Of a stretch of 10,245 nucleotides of DNA, positions 1 through 5,634 are shown piece by piece. Location: assembly GCA_028281425.1 (NCBI GenBank), contig JANQJX010000045.1:1-10245 (forward strand). The letters run 5' to 3'. The stretch's first letter is position 1, and every line of letters begins with the position of its first letter. The notes beneath the pieces are model-generated. The model saw only the letters and a list, made by a program, of their open reading frames with translations. It was not told the DNA's origin and made no database searches. The stretch comes from Simkania sp. GTDB taxonomy: Bacteria > Chlamydiota > Chlamydiia > Chlamydiales > Simkaniaceae. The translations under genes and the position numbers were made by a program.

Positions 1-189
1 TCTGATAGTCAGATAGACTTTGCTTCTTTCCATAAGTCTACCTAACCTCTGCACTTTATCGTCCCTTTTGCTATCTATTTTACTTTACCTTTGACAATCC
101 ATCGCCTGCATGCAAACCGCTACCATTAGAAGCATCACGACATAAATGCGAAATTGCATCAACATTTTTTACCTGAGCTTTGTTTCTTA

Positions 190-218
190 AAATCTTTTTT
201 TAACATAAAAAAAGATTT
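190..218. terminator. AT-rich perfect inverted repeat, terminator-like
   Basis: Arms 190-202 and 206-218 are perfectly complementary (13 bp) around a 3-nt loop, with only one G-C pair. The T7/A7 tracts form the stem, so either strand would give a U-rich arm. It sits at the end of the transposase remnant and could be a bidirectional terminator or part of the old IS end. Bases 1-189 and 341-500 hold no gene I can support. Confidence 0.35.
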
Positions 219-340
219 ATGAACCATTTACCTTTAAGTGATAAACTTGGATTAAGTATGGTTTTTGGATTTATACTGCATTTCTTGGACAAAGCTTTGA
301 TGCTCTCTTCGAGAGTTTTGTATTTCTTTTTGTATGGCAT
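200..340 (-). pseudogene. Transposase N-terminal helix-turn-helix remnant
   Basis: A 46-codon reading frame starts at ATG 338-340 and ends at TAA 200-202. Residues 11-27 (EESIKALSKKCSINPKT) match the wording of the homeodomain-like helix-turn-helix at the start of IS481/IS630-type transposases, which commonly read like ES.K.LAK.YGINPKTV.KW. After NPKTI the expected KWK and catalytic DDE domain are missing, and the frame runs into an AT-only inverted repeat. An in-frame TGA lies two codons upstream of the ATG. I read this as a dead insertion-sequence fragment. The assignment rests on one short motif, so the IS family is uncertain. Confidence 0.45.
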
Positions 341-500
341 ACGTCATCTTGACGCGTTTGTGTAAAAGTTGCCCCAGTTGCTAAAAAGCAAATTTAATCA
401 CACCTTTATGAATTGGGAAAATACAGTTAGCTAGGTGCTCATCTCATATCTGCACTTATTCAAAAAGCCGATCCCGCAAAATAGGTGGCAATCCGGGGTT

Positions 501-947
501 TTAAGAAGAAATCCAATTTTTGGGTTTTCTAGGCCGCTTTTTAACTTTTTTCTTTTCCTCCACTTTCTCATCTCCTTCTTTTAAACTTTCAGGAGCTATA
601 CTCTTCTTAATATCTAAGACACCTGAATTAAGCCTCTTTTGCGTATTTCTGATGACTTCCCATTGCTCCGAAGAAAAATTTTTGGGATCATTTGCAAATC
701 GAGCAAGCTGTTCTTCACTTAACCCCGTCTTTTGAATCACTCTTTGTGTCTCTTCCTCAAGAGCTTTTTTCATCATTAACATCTTTTCAAGAGCTTTTTT
801 TTTTTCTTTAGGCTCCCCTGTTTTCATGATATGACGAAAACGTTCAAAATACTCAACAGCATCTTCAAAAATATCTAAAAATCGAGACTCCCTCTCTTCA
901 GGACTCAAAGTAAAAAACTCCAAAATTCTCTCAAATTCACCGGCCAT
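501..947 (-). CDS. Uncharacterised highly charged, probably helical protein (148 aa)
   Basis: I do not recognise the family. The protein has no signal peptide or membrane segment and is rich in Glu, Lys and Arg. Residues 1-110 look largely helical: LSPEERESRFLDIFED, a Lys-rich helix near 45-70, then LSEEQLARFANDPKNFSSEQW, which suggests short helix-turn units. The last 25 residues form a very basic tail (KVEEKKKVKKRPRKPKNW). Such a tail could bind nucleic acid or act as a flexible linker; this is inference. The ATG at 945-947 is preceded by a good ribosome-binding site (AAGAGGA, about 5 nt away) and by a convincing promoter, so this is likely a real expressed gene. It reads like a lineage-conserved chlamydial hypothetical protein, but I cannot name an orthologue. 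Confidence 0.75.
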   Translation of the reverse strand: MAGEFERILEFFTLSPEERESRFLDIFEDAVEYFERFRHIMKTGEPKEKKKALEKMLMMKKALEEETQRVIQKTGLSEEQLARFANDPKNFSSEQWEVIRNTQKRLNSGVLDIKKSIAPESLKEGDEKVEEKKKVKKRPRKPKNWISS

Positions 948-977
948 TATGTCCTCTTATTTGTCTTTATTTTTAAC

Positions 978-1005
978 TATATAAGGGAAAAAGAGTGACA
1001 GTCAA
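978..1005 (-). promoter_or_regulatory. Sigma-66/70-type promoter for the 148-aa gene
   Basis: On the minus strand TTGACT (1000-1005) and TATATA (978-983) are separated by 16 nt. Both hexamers are close to consensus. The predicted start near 970 leaves a leader of roughly 25 nt before the ATG at 947, with the AAGAGGA ribosome-binding site inside it. The rest of 1006-1214 shows no gene or clear signal. Confidence 0.6.
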
Positions 1006-1214
1006 AGAAAAAATAAAACTCTCTTATGAAAGATCTCAACACTTACCCTTTTTTGAAATAAATTTTTATCCCTGAATACTATTTCAAGGCAATCCCTCAG
1101 TCGATGGTGCAAATTGGTAACAACTTGGGGTATAAGAGCCATATAGAAAAAATGTTATTGAATTTTCTTGATTAAAGTTGGATGATTTGGCTTTCAATGC
1201 ACCACTATTGCACT

Positions 1215-1532
1215 TCAGATAAAAGACCCCGGTACTTTTACTAGGTGATAATTATGGTCAAAACTCAGCTTTAAATTGCGAACAAGTATCCACCCTCCTA
1301 CAATTCCAGTAATCAATGCTATTACATAAATAGCTAAAGTTAAAAATGTAATTGGAAAAGAAAAGAGTAAGGAATTGATCGAAATAGCCAAAAAGATCCC
1401 CGGAAGAATAAAGAGTTTTTTTATGTTGATAACACGAGGTTTAATAGTATCTACACCGATTTTGAGAAGATAGAAAAATAATGCAAAAACCCACCAGGAT
1501 GTGTGCGTTAAGGCTTGCCAGATCACGTTCAT
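1215..1532 (-). pseudogene. DUF6622-like integral membrane protein, C-terminally truncated
   Basis: The 105-aa frame has three hydrophobic segments, near residues 12-30, 38-58 and 60-85. Its wording (N-terminal WWVFALFFYLLKIGV, then KPRVINIKKLFILP, then a Gly-rich GIVGGW turn) is what I remember of the DUF6622 family of small bacterial membrane proteins of unknown function. That family normally continues after the VPGS motif with about 50-60 more residues including another membrane helix. Here a TGA follows VPGSFI directly, and no downstream frame restores a hydrophobic helix. I therefore call it a 3'-truncated relic; a short functional form is possible. An AAGGT-type ribosome-binding site in a GGTAA-repeated leader lies about 9 nt upstream of the ATG. 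Confidence 0.55.
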
Positions 1533-1622
1533 AATAGTGACCTTACCTTACCTATAATGGTTCTCATACTGAAACGTAGAAACATTGATCGGCTTTCTCA
1601 TGCTTCTTCCACTCTATAACTC

Positions 1623-2195
1623 TCAAATTTTAGAATTTAAACGGCATGGGCACTGTATCAAGTGATCATTTACCATTCCGACAGCTTGCATAAATGCATA
1701 AATTATTGTTGTTCCTACAAATAACATCCCTCGTCTTTTTAAATCCTTTGAAATCTCATCGCTAATAGCAGAGCGTGAAGGTACCTCCTCTATTTTTTCA
1801 AAATGATTGACAATGGGCTCATGATTTACAAACCCCCAAAGATAGGTATCAAATGTGTCAAATTCGTCTTGAATTTTCAGCAATATCCTAGCATTTTCTC
1901 TTACACTAAATACTTTTCGACGATTTCTGATGATTGCAGAATTCTTAAGCAATTCTTCAAGCTTCCTATCCATTATTTTTGCCACAATTTCTGGTTCAAA
2001 TTGATGAAACAAACATCGATATCCCTCTCGCCTCTTAAGGATTGTCTCCCAGCTCAGGCCAGCTTGCGCTCCTTCTAAACAAAGCATTTCGAAAAGCTGT
2101 CGATCGTTGTGCACAAGAACACCCCATTCCTGATCATGGGACTTTGCATAGAATTCTTTCCCTGTTCCAAAACATCTTTGAGCATCACTTCCCAT
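1623..2195 (-). CDS. tag: DNA-3-methyladenine glycosylase I
   Basis: Tag cuts 3-methyladenine out of alkylated DNA in the cytoplasm, the first step of base-excision repair. The 190-aa protein is full length (E. coli Tag is 187 aa). The N-terminal zinc ligands are visible as Cys8 and His20 (HDQEWG), and the C-terminal pair as His178 and Cys182 (NDHLIQC). EGAQAGLSW at 41-49 carries the base-binding Glu41 and Trp49. I chose the ATG at 2193-2195 because GAGG sits 6 nt upstream and the zinc Cys then lies near the N terminus. An upstream in-frame start at 2270 would add 25 residues that only echo the ada overlap. The gene overlaps the 3' end of ada by 11 nt on the same strand, so the two are probably co-transcribed. 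Nothing in tag looks broken. Confidence 0.9.
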   Translation of the reverse strand: MGSDAQRCFGTGKEFYAKSHDQEWGVLVHNDRQLFEMLCLEGAQAGLSWETILKRREGYRCLFHQFEPEIVAKIMDRKLEELLKNSAIIRNRRKVFSVRENARILLKIQDEFDTFDTYLWGFVNHEPIVNHFEKIEEVPSRSAISDEISKDLKRRGMLFVGTTIIYAFMQAVGMVNDHLIQCPCRLNSKI

Positions 2196-3120
2196 ATTTA
2201 TCCTCATGTTCAAGTAGCCATTTTTTTCGAGATAAGCCCCCTCCATAACCTCCGAGTTGGCCATCCGCATTGATCACTCGATGACAGGGAATTACTAGAG
2301 CAAGTTGGTTTGCTCCATTTGCACCTCCAACTGCGCGAACAGCTCGAGAATTTTCTAGTTTTTTAGCAATATCGGAATAAGAGCAAGTCTCTCCAATGGG
2401 AATTTTCTTAAGTTCTGACCATACCCTCTTTTGAAAAGGAGTTCCAATCATCTGTATTGGTGTAAGAAATTGCTTCAACTCGCCCTTAAAATACTTTTTA
2501 AGCTCTTTTTCTATGGAGTCAATGATTTCTGTTTTTCCTGTTAGAATTGCCGATCTGAGTTTATTCCGAAGCCTCTTAATTTCACGTTCTAATCCACGGC
2601 AATTGACAAATTCGAGTAGATAGAGAGCTCTCTCATCAGCAATTGCAATCATAGGTCCAAGAGGAGTATCCACCCAATCTGCTTTTAAAAGCTTTAATTT
2701 TTTTGATTTTGCTGGTGGAGTTCCTATGATTTTAGAAAAAGCATCTCGAAATCCACTCCCTGAATCATATCCCGAATCGATCTGTACATCAATCACAGCT
2801 TTGTTCTCCTTAATTTGCTTCAATGCCAACCCTAAGCGACACGCTCGACCATAGGTAACAAATGTCATCCCACATCTCTTTTTGAAAAGTCTGAAGACTT
2901 GTGCCGCTGGATGTGATAGCAGACGATAATGTTTCCATAGCCTAAAACCAGCTAGAAGAGCCTCTTCTGCTTTTTCAAAAAACTTACAATTCTCAAATTT
3001 CGGCTTACGAGCAGAACAAACTCATCTGCAAAAAACTCCGGTGCTTTTTACCCCAACATAAAAAACACCATCATCATCTGGATCTTTCTGTAATATGCTT
3101 TTTTTAACTCAGCGGATCAC
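2185..3120 (-). pseudogene. ada: Ada-type alkylation-repair protein, N-terminal half disrupted; methyltransferase half still open
   Basis: The frame can be followed without a shift from GTG 3118-3120 to TGA 2185-2187. It has in-frame TGA codons at 3109-3111 and 3022-3024. The N-terminal Ada zinc/methyl-acceptor domain is recognisable (DGVFYVGVKSTGVFCR, stop, VCSARKPK). The second TGA falls between the first two zinc cysteines, and the expected C-K-R-C pair reads W-K-H-Y. About 30 residues that usually link this domain to the AraC-like helix-turn-helix seem deleted. From ATG 2866-2868 a 227-aa frame remains: the C-terminal part of the helix-turn-helix (1-50), then an O6-alkylguanine-DNA methyltransferase domain (62-221) with the intact PCHRVI box, acceptor Cys195. 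It may still be made as a short Ogt-like repair protein, or be decaying. tag follows with an 11-nt overlap. Confidence 0.8.
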
Positions 3121-3146
3121 ATCTTTTACACCTCTATGAACCTCGA

Positions 3147-3174
3147 ATTATAAAGTACTTTGAAAAAATTGACC
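3147..3174 (-). promoter_or_regulatory. Possible promoter for the ada-tag pair
   Basis: A perfect TATAAT -10 (3147-3152) is preceded 16 nt upstream by a weak -35, GGTCAA (3169-3174). It lies about 27 nt before the probable old ada start (GTG at 3120), and AGAGGTG sits between them. No clear Ada-box is visible. The stretch 3175-3278 shows nothing else I can support. Confidence 0.4.
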
Positions 3175-3278
3175 GCCGAAATTTGAACATGTATTTTTTC
3201 CGCCCGATGCAATCTCCTGTACAAAAGTTCAAAAATCCCTATTGCAACGTAGAGATAAAAAATCTATACTTGGCCAAT

Positions 3279-3902
3279 TTAAAGTCTTAGCGTTTTTGTA
3301 AAACGAAAATTTAAAAATTGATCTTTTTCTATCCCACTTTGGGGTTGAAATTTTGTGATAAGGGACCGGATATTTGGCTGTGGAAGATAGTCGATTGCTC
3401 GGTCTAATACCGCATCACGCACCCCAAAATCATCCTCCAGCATCAGATCAAAAATGAGGCTCTCTACCCTATCTTTCTCTTCACAGGATTTGGCATACTC
3501 AATCAACAATTTACATGCGTCATAAGAATAGACTTGCCCAATCATCCCATTGGAGTCATCACAACGGTTTAGTATGGCGCTATCCGTTTTAATGAATGCC
3601 GTGATGAGTTCTAGTCCTTGAGACGGAGAGGGTGTACCCAGCTCCAGGTCTTCGAGAAGATCTCTTAGCTTGAGAGAAAAAGCATCCGACTCTTTCCAGT
3701 CGATAAAACGATCTGATCTCTTCAGTTCGGAGAGCTTTTTCGTAAATCTTTTTACGTTCTCATTTGGGGTTGCAACCAAACGCTCAATGAGGCAGTTTAC
3801 CTCGGCGTAAGTTGTGCCAATATCAATCAGCAGTTCGGCCAGTTTCTCTGCACCCAGCTGGATCAGTTTCTCTTTCACTCTTACTTCCTTCAGGTTTACC
3901 AT
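3279..3902 (-). CDS. DUF6880-like protein of unknown function, C-terminally shortened (207 aa)
   Basis: The sequence follows the N-terminal half of the DUF6880 family as I remember it: LGAEKLAELL near residue 10, a Lys/Arg-rich stretch ending in RFIDWKESDAF, an acidic helix, then LNRCDDSNGMIGQV and a conserved DDFGVRD near 170. The biochemical role of the family is unknown. Known members are much longer (about 400 aa). Here the frame ends after FTKTLRL, with no family-like continuation in any downstream frame, so this is either truncated or a short variant. I chose ATG 3900-3902 over the upstream TTG at 3920 because AGGGG lies 7 nt before it. The ATG overlaps the stop of the membrane-protein gene upstream (ATGGTAA, 7-nt overlap), which suggests translational coupling. 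Confidence 0.65.
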   Translation of the reverse strand: MVNLKEVRVKEKLIQLGAEKLAELLIDIGTTYAEVNCLIERLVATPNENVKRFTKKLSELKRSDRFIDWKESDAFSLKLRDLLEDLELGTPSPSQGLELITAFIKTDSAILNRCDDSNGMIGQVYSYDACKLLIEYAKSCEEKDRVESLIFDLMLEDDFGVRDAVLDRAIDYLPQPNIRSLITKFQPQSGIEKDQFLNFRFTKTLRL

Positions 3903-4201
3903 CCATGATCCCCTGTCCAACGTTTAAGTGGAACTCCTATCAGGTAAAGCAGTTGGCAACAAAGATATGAACTAGGGATCGTCCATGCCTTAAAAAAAAA
4001 AAAAAAATGCAAAGCACCATAGAAAATACGAAGGGCTGCAAGAAGAAGGAACATACTGATCCATCTCTTCCAAGAGAAAAAAGGGGTCAGCTTTTTAAAA
4101 TCAAAAAGCTGAATACCCAAACATAAAACAAAAGACGACACGAACAGCTTAAGCAAAAGAACAACAGACATTCCTGGCACACTGATTAGAAAATCTCTCA
4201 A
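3896..4201 (-). CDS. Small predicted membrane protein containing a T16 homopolymer tract
   Basis: I do not recognise the family. The 101-aa frame has about three hydrophobic segments, near residues 9-33, 47-70 and 78-91, separated by basic loops (DFKKL, SWKRW), as in a small polytopic inner-membrane protein. The reading frame depends on 16 consecutive T on the coding strand (A16 at 3992-4007), which gives a His-Phe5-Lys stretch inside or beside the second helix. The start is uncertain: TTG 4199-4201 has only a weak GAGAAAG upstream, and the internal ATG at residue 11 has a poorly placed site. It lies 13 nt after the 88-aa gene and overlaps the DUF6880-like gene by 7 nt, which supports one transcript. 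It could be a frame-shifted relic of a longer protein. Confidence 0.5.
   Translation of the reverse strand: MRDFLISVPGMSVVLLLKLFVSSFVLCLGIQLFDFKKLTPFFSWKRWISMFLLLAALRIFYGALHFFFFFKAWTIPSSYLCCQLLYLIGVPLKRWTGDHGW
3992..4007. repeat. A16/T16 mononucleotide tract inside a coding frame
   Basis: Sixteen A in a row on the plus strand, the longest homopolymer in the window. It falls inside the coding frame of the 101-aa membrane protein. A gain or loss of one base would shift that frame and uncouple the DUF6880-like gene. Confidence 0.95.
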
Positions 4202-4214
4202 TTCACTTTCTCAG

Positions 4215-4481
4215 TTAATTTTTAACAAAGATGGCAGATAATACATAACATATTAATTTAGCAAGTGGATGAGCATCGCGGTGCTCATCGCAATTATCGA
4301 TGCACTCAACGTAGCCAATAGCCCGAGTTTCTTGAACCATTGATTCCGCGAAAAACGCAAGAGCCGGCATAGCAATTGTCTTTAGGTTTCTGCCGATCTG
4401 CTCTGACGAGGCAATTTTTGGCAAGTAACTTGATATCTTTGCAGCATAATCTGAATAGCTTGAAGAGACAAGTGCATTCAT
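4215..4481 (-). CDS. Small uncharacterised protein with C-x-x-x-C motif (88 aa)
   Basis: The ATG at 4479-4481 has a strong AAGGAG site 6 nt upstream, which decides it over an upstream start at 4517. The N-terminal 35 residues are Ser/Tyr-rich (SSSYSDYAAKISSYLPKIAS). A hydrophobic stretch follows (LKTIAMPALAFFAESM, about 34-49), then VECIDNCDEHRDAH and a final hydrophobic helix with one Cys (LAKLICYVLSAIFVKN). The pattern of a central helix followed by paired cysteines reminds me of small cysteine-rich paralogous proteins of environmental chlamydiae; that is inference. It is the first gene of a likely three-gene unit with the membrane protein and the DUF6880-like protein. Confidence 0.6.
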   Translation of the reverse strand: MNALVSSSYSDYAAKISSYLPKIASSEQIGRNLKTIAMPALAFFAESMVQETRAIGYVECIDNCDEHRDAHPLAKLICYVLSAIFVKN

Positions 4482-4509
4482 TTTAAACTCCTTATATTTA
4501 ATGAGGTAA

Positions 4510-4671
4510 GTAATCAAGAACAGATGGTATAGTCTCTTTAACTTTTCTGTCCAGGTTTTGAGCTTAAAAAATTGGTTTCGCCTACATGATGGGATCCCTC
4601 TTAGAGACTGGATAGGGTATAATGAATCCCAAGCTAGAAGAGAAATAAAGAAACGCTACATCAGATCCTAA
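4510..4671 (+). pseudogene. Possible degenerate coding fragment, unidentified
   Basis: A plus-strand frame free of stops runs from 4510 to TAA 4669-4671, without an ATG start. Its second half reads like ordinary protein (IPLRDWIGYNESQARREIKK). A one-base shift extends the protein-like text to about 4724 (LIDVWDNISYNKHPNS). I do not recognise the family, and the stretch also holds the promoter of the opposite-strand gene. It is at best a relic. The remaining bases to 4776 show nothing clear. Confidence 0.2.
4526..4553 (-). promoter_or_regulatory. Possible promoter for the three-gene cassette
   Basis: Minus-strand TGGACA (4548-4553) and TATACC (4526-4531) are 16 nt apart. They lie about 45 nt before the ATG of the 88-aa gene. 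The -35 matches consensus in five of six positions and the -10 in four of six. Confidence 0.35.
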
Positions 4672-4776
4672 TAGATGTCTGGGATAACATAAGTTACAAT
4701 AAGCATCCAAACTCATAGGGAGATTAGGCAATGAGCCTTCAAACGCCCACTATAAAAAAAAAGATCCTCTGCAATC

Positions 4777-4965
4777 TTGAATGTTTATCTTCTGCTCGAA
4801 AAGGAGAATCAAATTCTTTTATCTCTTCGCAAAAATACAGGGTACCACGATGGTTATTACGGTTTAGTATCAGGCCATGTTGAAGAGGAGGAGTCATCAA
4901 TCTCTGCTCTTATACGCGAAGCAAAAGAAGAAATTGGAGTCAGGGCTACTTTGCCGGCTCTGTAG
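4777..4965 (+). pseudogene. Nudix hydrolase, truncated after the Nudix box
   Basis: Nudix enzymes hydrolyse nucleoside diphosphates linked to another group, for example damaged NTPs. Residues 33-55 match the Nudix signature G-x5-E-x7-R-E-x2-E-E-x-G-x exactly (GHVEEEE, then REAKEEIGV). The preceding LLEKENQILLSLRKNTGYHDGYYGLVSGH is the standard lead-in. Families with this wording run to about 140-160 aa with a further beta-sheet half. Here the frame leaves the family wording after Val55 and ends at TAG 4963-4965, where a GC-rich patch begins. There is no ribosome-binding site before the ATG, and an in-frame TGA is the codon just before it. I call it a 3'-deleted relic; the first few residues may be missing too. 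Confidence 0.75.
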
Positions 4966-5050
4966 GAGGGGCGTTCCTTGTCTGCTTTGCGTGGAGTCCA
5001 TTGAACAGCTGCAAAAAGGCGCCTGAGAGCTCTAGATCCTCCACCTGAAG
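4941..5050. other. GC-rich patch between the Nudix and integrase remnants
   Basis: These 110 bases are about 56% G+C by direct count, while flanking DNA is visibly AT-rich. The patch starts where the Nudix reading leaves its family pattern and ends close to the stop of the integrase fragment. Short open frames exist on both strands, but I recognise none. It looks like inserted foreign sequence or a piece of a repeated element joining two broken genes. Confidence 0.5.
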
Positions 5051-5066
5051 GAAGAGGATTTACGCT

Positions 5067-5257
5067 CTATTTTTGATAAAGCTTTTTGTGCTGGCTAAAC
5101 TGAAATTGTCCTAATTTAATCTGCTTTTTGGTATCCTTTTCCCAGTCTTCAGCCTCTTGCTTTCGATCGAAAGACTTGCAAACCGTCAGATATCCTTTTA
5201 TCCTAACAACTGCTCTCCATGAGTATCCGTTTTAAGTTTTCTTTTGAAAATAGACAT
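5067..5257 (-). pseudogene. int: Tyrosine-recombinase (phage-type integrase) N-terminal remnant with frameshift
   Basis: ATG 5255-5257 is preceded by GAGGGTGG and begins MSIFKRKLK. A shift of one base then continues as NGYSWRAVVRIKGY, followed by VCKSFDRKQEAEDWEKDT and KKQIKLGQF. This is the typical N-terminal arm-binding domain of phage and island integrases (R-x-K-G-x-P..K-x-F-x-x-K-x-x-A-x-x-W). The shift lies at the A4 run on the coding strand (5230-5233); one added A would restore the frame. The fragment ends at TAG 5067-5069, so the core-binding and catalytic R-H-R-Y domains, about 300 residues, are gone. It starts 175 nt from the 3' end of tRNA-Lys on the same strand, the usual position for an integrase of an element inserted at a tRNA gene. 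Confidence 0.7.
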
Positions 5258-5335
5258 AACCACCCTCAGTAAATTTTTAAGTGTAGGTTGGAGGGTCTCT
5301 TGTTGCCAAGCAAAACTGTTTTTGAGCGCACCATT

Positions 5336-5365
5336 TTTGCACCGTTTGGTTTTGCACCGTTTGGT
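5336..5365. repeat. Two perfect tandem 15-bp repeats between integrase remnant and tRNA-Lys
   Basis: TTTGCACCGTTTGGT occurs at 5336-5350 and again at 5351-5365 without spacing. A looser, related GCGCACCATT lies just before. The position, upstream of the integrase start and near the putative attachment end, would suit recombinase arm-type or excisionase sites, but simple slippage duplication is equally possible. Confidence 0.7.
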
Positions 5366-5393
5366 GTATGTGCGATAAGCAAATGCCAAAGAG

Positions 5394-5421
5394 CTTTTTC
5401 TTAAGTTCCTTTAAGAAAAGG
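5394..5421 (-). terminator. Terminator-like hairpin after tRNA-Lys
   Basis: Arms 5396-5404 and 5411-5419 pair perfectly (9 bp, 6-nt loop). A G-U and a C-G pair at the base extend the stem to 11. It starts 10 nt after the tRNA-Lys 3' end, fitting a terminator for the rpsB-to-tRNA transcript. A downstream U-run is lacking; the U-rich tract is in the stem. Confidence 0.45.
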
Positions 5422-5431
5422 CGTTAAAGAG

Positions 5432-5504
5432 TGAGGCTTGTTGGGCTCGAACCAACGACCCTCTCCTTAAAAGGGAGATGCTCTACCAACTGAGCTAAAG
5501 CCTC
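5432..5504 (-). tRNA. tRNA-Lys (TTT)
   Basis: A 73-nt cloverleaf: acceptor GAGGCTT pairs perfectly with AAGCCTC, discriminator A. The D-arm is GCTC..GAGC, the anticodon stem TCTCC/GGAGA with loop CTTTTAA (anticodon TTT), and the T-arm GTTGG-TTCGAGC-CCAAC. CCA is not encoded. It follows tRNA-Glu by 5 nt and is probably processed from the same precursor. Its 3' end faces the integrase remnant, so it is the likely attachment gene of the island on the left. Confidence 0.97.
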
Positions 5505-5509
5505 ATAGA

Positions 5510-5584
5510 TGACCCCAAGGGGATTCGAACCCCTGTTGCCAGAATGAAAATCTGATGTCCTAGACCAGGCTAGACGATGGGGCC
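5510..5584 (-). tRNA. tRNA-Glu (TTC)
   Basis: A 75-nt cloverleaf with acceptor GGCCCCA pairing with TGGGGTC (one G-U), discriminator A. Anticodon loop TTTTCAT gives anticodon TTC. The T-arm is AGGGG-TTCGAAT-CCCCT. The enlarged D-arm (GTCTAGCCTGGTCTAGGAC) is usual for this isoacceptor. CCA is not encoded. It begins 50 nt after the frr stop; no convincing terminator separates them, so read-through from the ribosomal operon is likely. Confidence 0.97.
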
Positions 5585-5634
5585 ATAAGCTTTGAAGACA
5601 CAAGATAGCAAACTAATTCTAGCTTTTTTCAGAT

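Noticed and set aside
91..205. Minus-strand stop-free stretch reading DAISHLCRDASNGSGLHAGDG
   Set aside because: It is protein-like, but I cannot match it to a family and it has no start; it may belong to the same dead IS, but this cannot be supported.
219..365. Plus-strand 48-codon frame beginning inside the inverted repeat
   Set aside because: It is the shadow of the transposase remnant on the opposite strand and has no ribosome-binding site.
1098..1218. Open frames on both strands in the gap beside the truncated membrane protein
   Set aside because: They are short, without start signals and unrecognised; neither restores the missing membrane helix.
1803..2248. Plus-strand frames of 91 and 68 codons
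   Set aside because: They are antisense shadows of tag and ada.
5336..5365. CRISPR-like or plasmid iteron array
   Set aside because: Only two abutting copies without spacers, and no cas or replication gene nearby.
5198..5389. A 63-codon minus-strand frame taken as a separate gene
   Set aside because: Only its last part (from ATG 5257) is integrase sequence before the frameshift; the upstream codons translate the tandem repeats and lack a ribosome-binding site.
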